From: Serratia sp. UGAL515B_01
Lineage (GTDB): Bacteria > Pseudomonadota > Gammaproteobacteria > Enterobacterales > Enterobacteriaceae
Length of the DNA: 64,000 nt
Reading direction: 5' to 3'
NCBI RefSeq assembly: GCF_033095805.1
Contig: NZ_CP109901.1
Span: 3,035,766 to 3,099,765 of the forward strand
Position 1 is the first letter of the stretch. Every line of letters starts with the position of its first letter. The notes below the pieces were generated by a model. The model was not told where the DNA came from. It did not search any database and saw only the letters and a program-made list of their open reading frames with translations. Positions 59,724 to 64,000 of the stretch are shown here, piece by piece. A program made the translations under genes and the position numbers.

Positions 59724-61955
59724 TCATTTGCCGTGAAGGCGCTTTGCTTCGATAACGTCCGCTAATTGGTTGAGCTTAGCCAATACACGCCCCAGCACTT
59801 GCTGATTGTAAATTTCGATGTCCATATCAATCGTGGCTAACTGCTTTTTAGTATCACTCTGGCTGGCTACCCCCAATACATTGACCTTTTCGTTGGCCAA
59901 AATCGTGGTAATGTCGCGTAGTAATCCACTACGATCGTTAGCCACTACTCGCACCACTAACGAATAACCACTGGAATAACTCTCCCCCCAGACGGCATCA
60001 ACGATCCGCTCAGGCGAATGAGATTGCAGTTCGGCCAGTTGTTCGCAATCCACACCGTGGATCGAGATCCCTCGTCCTTGAGTGATAAAGCCTACAATCT
60101 CATCACCTGGAATAGGCTGGCAACAACGAGCAATGTGGTGCATCAGATTACCAACGCCCTCAACCACTACTCGACCATGATCTTTGCTACGGGCAGCCGC
60201 TGGTGCTTTGTGGTGGGTAAGTTGTCGCAGTGCTTCGCGATCCTGCTCTTCTGCACTCGGTTTATGGAGCTTGCCCTGAAGAAAATTCACCATCTGATTC
60301 AGGCGAATATCACCCCCACCAATCCCTGCAAGCACCTCATCTAACGAGTTGACGTTATAACGTGGAATCAGTAGTTTTTCAGCCTCTTTCAGGCTGATAT
60401 CGAGATGTTCAAGTTCATTGTCTAACATCTGCCGGCCGGCAAGGATGTTTTTGTCACGGTCTTGTTTGCGGAACCAATTGTGGATCTTAGAGCGTCCACG
60501 ACTCGTCGTCACATAACCCAGATTCGGATTCAACCAGTCACGGCTTGGGTTCGGTTGCTTTTGAGTGATGATTTCGATTTGATCACCCATTTGCAATTGG
60601 TAAGTAAATGGCACAATTCGGCCACCTATTTTTGCGCCAATACAACGGTGGCCAACGTCGCTATGAATATGGTAGGCAAAATCGAGCGGCGTCGAACCCG
60701 CAGGCAGATCCACTACGTCACCTTTTGGCGTAAACACATAGACGCGATCGTCAAACACTTGGCTGCGGACTTCGTCAAGCATCTCACCTGAGTCAGCCAT
60801 TTCTTCCTGCCAGGCAATCAGTTTTCGCAGCCAGGCAATACGCTCTTCATAACCAGAACGCGCTGCTGCTACCGCACCTTCTTTATATTTCCAGTGTGCG
60901 GCAACGCCAAGTTCAGCATCTTCGTGCATCTGACGGGTACGGATCTGGATTTCCAGCGTCTTTCCCCGAGGCCCGAGCACCACGGTATGAATCGATTGAT
61001 AACCGTTCGGTTTCGGGTTGGCAACATAGTCGTCGAACTCATCCGGCAGGTGGCGAAAATGCGTGTGTACGATACCCAATGCCGCATAACAATCCTGTAA
61101 ACGCTCGACAACAACCCTCACCGCTCGCACATCGAACAACTCGTCAAAGGCCAAGGATTTTTTCTGCATCTTACGCCAGATGCTATAGATATGCTTTGGA
61201 CGGCCATAAATTTCCGCTTTGATGCCTTCATCCACCATGGCTTCGTGCAATGAGGCAACAAAATCATCAATAAACTGCTCACGATCGATACGGCGTTCAT
61301 GCAACAGCTTGGCGATACGTTTGTATTCGTCAGGATGCAGATAGCGGAAACAGAAATCTTCCAATTCCCACTTCAGTTGTCCAATACCGAGGCGGTTGGC
61401 CAGTGGTGCATAAATATTGGAACACTCTTTTGCCGCCAATACGCGTTCATCTTCTGGCGCATCCTTGACTTCACGCAGGTGGGTGATCCGTTCGGCAAGC
61501 TTAATAACCACACAGCGGAAATCTTCCACCATAGCCAATAACATACGGCGAACGTTATCAACCTGCTCAGATCCCATAGAGTCATTGTGCGTGGCTTTCA
61601 GTTGACGAATAGCATCCATGTCCCGTACACCATGAACCAGAGAGGTAATTCCTGGACCAAACACTTCGGTCAGCGTTGCCTCTTGCACAATCGCGGCATC
61701 CACCAGCGGAAACAGCAACGCCGCACGCATGCTCTCGTTGTCCATACTCAGCGTGGAGAGGATCTCTACCATTTCAAGGCCACGCCAGAGTAACAGTGAC
61801 GAATCGGGATGATTTTTAGTCTGTTGTTCACAATAACGCCAGGTTGCGGCCAATCGCTCACCTGACTGAGCGTTAGGAAGACCCAGGCTGGCGATCCAAT
61901 CATCAAGGGCGAATTCACCTGCAGTATTCAGATGTGCACTTCTTATCGCAACCAT
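59724..61955 (-). CDS. relA: GTP pyrophosphokinase RelA
   Basis: 743 residues; the ribosome-linked (p)ppGpp synthetase. The N-terminal hydrolase domain is inactive ('FPLVDAA' in place of the catalytic His-Asp). The synthetase domain has 'DVRAVRVVVERLQDCYAALG', 'NPKPNGYQSIHTVV' and 'QIRTRQMHEDAELGVAAHW'. A TGS domain ('VYVFTPKGDVVDLPAGSTPLDFAY'), a zinc-finger part ('IARCCQPIPGDEIVG') and an ACT domain follow. It stays intact although the rlmD gene before it has been lost. Confidence 0.97.
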   Translation of the reverse strand: MVAIRSAHLNTAGEFALDDWIASLGLPNAQSGERLAATWRYCEQQTKNHPDSSLLLWRGLEMVEILSTLSMDNESMRAALLFPLVDAAIVQEATLTEVFGPGITSLVHGVRDMDAIRQLKATHNDSMGSEQVDNVRRMLLAMVEDFRCVVIKLAERITHLREVKDAPEDERVLAAKECSNIYAPLANRLGIGQLKWELEDFCFRYLHPDEYKRIAKLLHERRIDREQFIDDFVASLHEAMVDEGIKAEIYGRPKHIYSIWRKMQKKSLAFDELFDVRAVRVVVERLQDCYAALGIVHTHFRHLPDEFDDYVANPKPNGYQSIHTVVLGPRGKTLEIQIRTRQMHEDAELGVAAHWKYKEGAVAAARSGYEERIAWLRKLIAWQEEMADSGEMLDEVRSQVFDDRVYVFTPKGDVVDLPAGSTPLDFAYHIHSDVGHRCIGAKIGGRIVPFTYQLQMGDQIEIITQKQPNPSRDWLNPNLGYVTTSRGRSKIHNWFRKQDRDKNILAGRQMLDNELEHLDISLKEAEKLLIPRYNVNSLDEVLAGIGGGDIRLNQMVNFLQGKLHKPSAEEQDREALRQLTHHKAPAAARSKDHGRVVVEGVGNLMHHIARCCQPIPGDEIVGFITQGRGISIHGVDCEQLAELQSHSPERIVDAVWGESYSSGYSLVVRVVANDRSGLLRDITTILANEKVNVLGVASQSDTKKQLATIDMDIEIYNQQVLGRVLAKLNQLADVIEAKRLHGK

Positions 61956-61994
61956 AACTTCTCCCGACCTTTGCAGCGACCCCTGACGCCTGTA

Positions 61995-62675
61995 TATCCA
62001 GCGTCATGGATTCAAGATGCCCCGTGTGCGAAAACATATACGACATCCGCACGCGAGCAATACGATAACCTGCGTTGAGCAACACGCTGCTGCCATATGC
62101 CAGCATCGTAGGATTGAAGGAAACATAAATCACGCGCTGTGATGCAAACTTGACAATATATGGCATCATTCTAAACGCGCCTGCGCGGGCAGAGTCCAGC
62201 GTAACCTAATCAAATCCCTGTGCTGCCCAAGGTTGTCACTCAACGTCATCCCCAAAATTTCCAGGGAAAAAAGGATACATTACTCAGTAAATTTTTATGT
62301 GCATTATATTGCCTATTCGCAACCAGCGTGGCAACTCCGACTACCACTTTTGCCATCTGGTCAACGCTGAGCTAAAAACGTGGCGGTATTCTTTAATTAC
62401 ATACGAATACCGCAGGCAATTAAAAGGTACTGCTTGACTATTCTGCACAACAGAACCAATACCCGATTACGGCACCCAATACTCAGACGTTTCAACTTAC
62501 CTTGAGTGAATTGCTATTTATTTTCCGTCAGTTGAGTTTCTGCTTGTCCGCCCGGTAGAATAACAGCAAAAAAATACAGCGTTACTTTCATGGCTGAATG
62601 GATCGAGATCGGTTACCGTTACAGTGAAGTTAATACTTGTGAAGCTGCTTGGGTCGTCACGTAGCATTACGCCAT
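61995..62675 (-). pseudogene. rlmD: Decayed 23S rRNA methyltransferase gene rlmD (rumA)
   Basis: Fragments of RlmD in order. Around 62515-62640: 'TVTVTDLDPF', then in another frame 'LPGGQAETQLTENK', matching the TRAM domain, followed by 'QGKLKRL'. Around 62000-62200: 'LDSARAGA', 'RVIYVSFNPTMLA' and 'MFSHTGHLESM', the end of the catalytic domain. The middle third with the iron-sulfur cysteines and the SAM site is deleted, and the catalytic Cys of 'SCNP' is now Phe. Its place between relA and barA is that of rlmD in enterobacteria. Confidence 0.85.
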
Positions 62676-62743
62676 ATTGTCGATTACGTGCCGGTTCATT
62701 AAGCTAACTAGAATTAGTCCCAATTTTTCCACATTGGAATCCC

Positions 62744-64000
62744 ATGACCAAATACAGCTTGCGGGCGCGGATGATGATCCTGATCCTGGCGCCAACATTA
62801 ATGATCGGTCTTCTGCTGAGCACCTTCTTTGTGGTACACCGCTACAACGAACTGCAGGAACAGTTGGTTGATGCTGGTGCCAGCATTATCGAACCTTTAG
62901 CCGTAGCCAGCGAATATGGCATGACCTTTCGTAGCCGTGAGTCAGTCAGGCAATTGGTTAGCCTTCTTCACCGTCGTCATTCGGATATTGTGCGTTCTAT
63001 TACCGTATTTGATACGCATAACAACCTGTTTGTCACTTCCAATTATCACTACAATTATACTCAATTACAGTTACCGAAGGATGTCCCAATCCCCACCGAA
63101 TTAATGCTGACGCGGCGGGGTGACTCTTTAATCCTTCGAACGCCAATTGTGTCAGAAACCCATTATCCGGACGAAAATAGCAACAGCGATATACAGCCTG
63201 ACAACAATCTCGGTTATGTCGCCATTGAGCTGGATTTACAGTCGGTAAGATTACAACAATATAAAGAGATCTTCATTTCGACCTTACTGCTACTGTTGTG
63301 TATGTGTATCGCAATTCTGTTTGCTTATCGCCTGATGCGCGATGTCACCGGCCCAATCCGCAACATGGTCAATACGGTCGACCGTATCCGCCGTGGCCAA
63401 CTCGACAGCCGAGTTGAAGGCTTTATGCTCGGCGAACTGCATATGTTGAAAAACGGCATCAACTCTATGGCAATGTCACTCACTGCCTATCATGAGGAGA
63501 TGCAGCAAAATATCGATCAAGCCACTTCTGATCTGCGCGAAACATTAGAGCAAATGGAAATCCAGAACGTTGAACTGGATCTGGCAAAGAAGCGTGCGCA
63601 GGAAGCTGCTCGAATCAAATCCGAATTTCTGGCTAATATGTCACATGAGTTGCGGACCCCGCTCAATGGTGTCATTGGCTTTACCCGTCAGATGTTGAAA
63701 ACCAATCTTAGCGCTACGCAGATCGACTATCTCCAAACCATTGAACGTTCTGCCAACAATCTGTTGACGATCATTAACGATGTGTTGGATTTCTCCAAAC
63801 TAGAGGCCGGTAAGCTGGTGCTGGAGCATATTCCGTTCTCTCTGCGTGAAACGCTGGATGAAGTTATCGTATTACTGGCCCCCAGTGCACATGAAAAAGG
63901 GCTGGAGCTGACGCTGGATGTGCATAATGATGTACCCGAGCACGTAATTGGTGACTCACTGCGTCTGCAACAAATCGTTACCAATCTGCTAGGCAATGCG
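62744..64000 (+). CDS. barA: Hybrid sensor kinase BarA, 3' part beyond window
   Basis: The first 419 residues of the BarA kinase that phosphorylates UvrY and activates csr small RNAs. A first membrane helix (about residues 10-31, '[21 protein letters not shown]'-like), a periplasmic domain, a second helix near 180-198, a HAMP domain ('[18 protein letters not shown]') and a coiled coil lead to the H-box '[18 protein letters not shown]' with the phospho-accepting His. The rest of the catalytic, receiver and Hpt domains lies outside the window. Confidence 0.96.
   Translation, partial: MTKYSLRARMMILILAPTLMIGLLLSTFFVVHRYNELQEQLVDAGASIIEPLAVASEYGMTFRSRESVRQLVSLLHRRHSDIVRSITVFDTHNNLFVTSNYHYNYTQLQLPKDVPIPTELMLTRRGDSLILRTPIVSETHYPDENSNSDIQPDNNLGYVAIELDLQSVRLQQYKEIFISTLLLLLCMCIAILFAYRLMRDVTGPIRNMVNTVDRIRRGQLDSRVEGFMLGELHMLKNGINSMAMSLTAYHEEMQQNIDQATSDLRETLEQMEIQNVELDLAKKRAQEAARIKSEFLANMSHELRTPLNGVIGFTRQMLKTNLSATQIDYLQTIERSANNLLTIINDVLDFSKLEAGKLVLEHIPFSLRETLDEVIVLLAPSAHEKGLELTLDVHNDVPEHVIGDSLRLQQIVTNLLGNA

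Noticed and set aside
61915..62169. Small intact gene upstream of relA
   Set aside because: The 84-codon frame is the C-terminal end of RlmD with a mutated catalytic Cys and overlaps relA; it is a pseudogene piece.

Overview
The window looks like a chromosomal segment of an enterobacterium of the Yersiniaceae (Serratia/Yersinia type). The housekeeping order cysG-cysDNC-ygbE, cysJIH-queD, queE, eno-pyrG-mazG-relA-rlmD-barA is enterobacterial. The urease set with an adjoining nickel ABC transporter is of the kind known from Yersinia. Two ERIC elements also fit the Enterobacterales. The species cannot be fixed from sequence alone. Several genes are decayed (an amt-type ammonium transporter, rlmD, an IS1-type transposase), which suggests a lineage undergoing some gene loss, perhaps host-associated.

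Layout. 1-2135 (minus): the permease (partial) and binding protein of a nickel/peptide-type ABC transporter (yntB, yntA). 2659-8164 (minus): a complete urease operon, ureABC-EFGD in transcription order, preceded by a wrecked ammonium transporter gene (8345-9086). 10134-15021 (plus): cysG-cysD-cysN-cysC and ygbE for sulfate activation and siroheme. 15319-26266 (minus): an AT-rich O-antigen-type cluster (wzz, wzx, wzy, a glycosyltransferase, fnlA-fnlB-fnlC for UDP-L-FucNAc, wbuB, wbuC) behind a JUMPstart/ops element. 26871-27120: remnant of an IS1-family element. 27133-44073: a contractile-tail phage-like locus with repressor, Q-type antiterminator, portal, neck, sheath, tube, tail chaperone with a -1 frameshift site, baseplate, two fibre modules and two holins. 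No terminase, capsid, integrase or endolysin gene was recognised, so it reads as a tailocin-like or head-deleted prophage. 44151-48498 (minus): cysJIH. 48868-50066: queD and queE. 50499-55222 (plus): hutU-hutH and an amino acid permease for histidine use. 55318-61955 (minus): eno, pyrG, mazG, relA. 61995-62675: relics of rlmD. 62744-64000 (plus): barA, cut by the window end.

Working together. The ynt and ure genes form a nickel-to-urease module. The two cys blocks cover sulfate activation (CysDNC), PAPS and sulfite reduction (CysH, CysIJ) and the siroheme that CysI needs (CysG). They are separated by about 29 kb of accessory DNA, the O-antigen cluster plus the phage-like locus. In E. coli K-12 the CRISPR-Cas locus lies in the comparable cysDNC/cysH interval. 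Three copies of a short terminal-inverted-repeat element (MITE-like) are scattered through the window, one immediately at the stop codon of queD.
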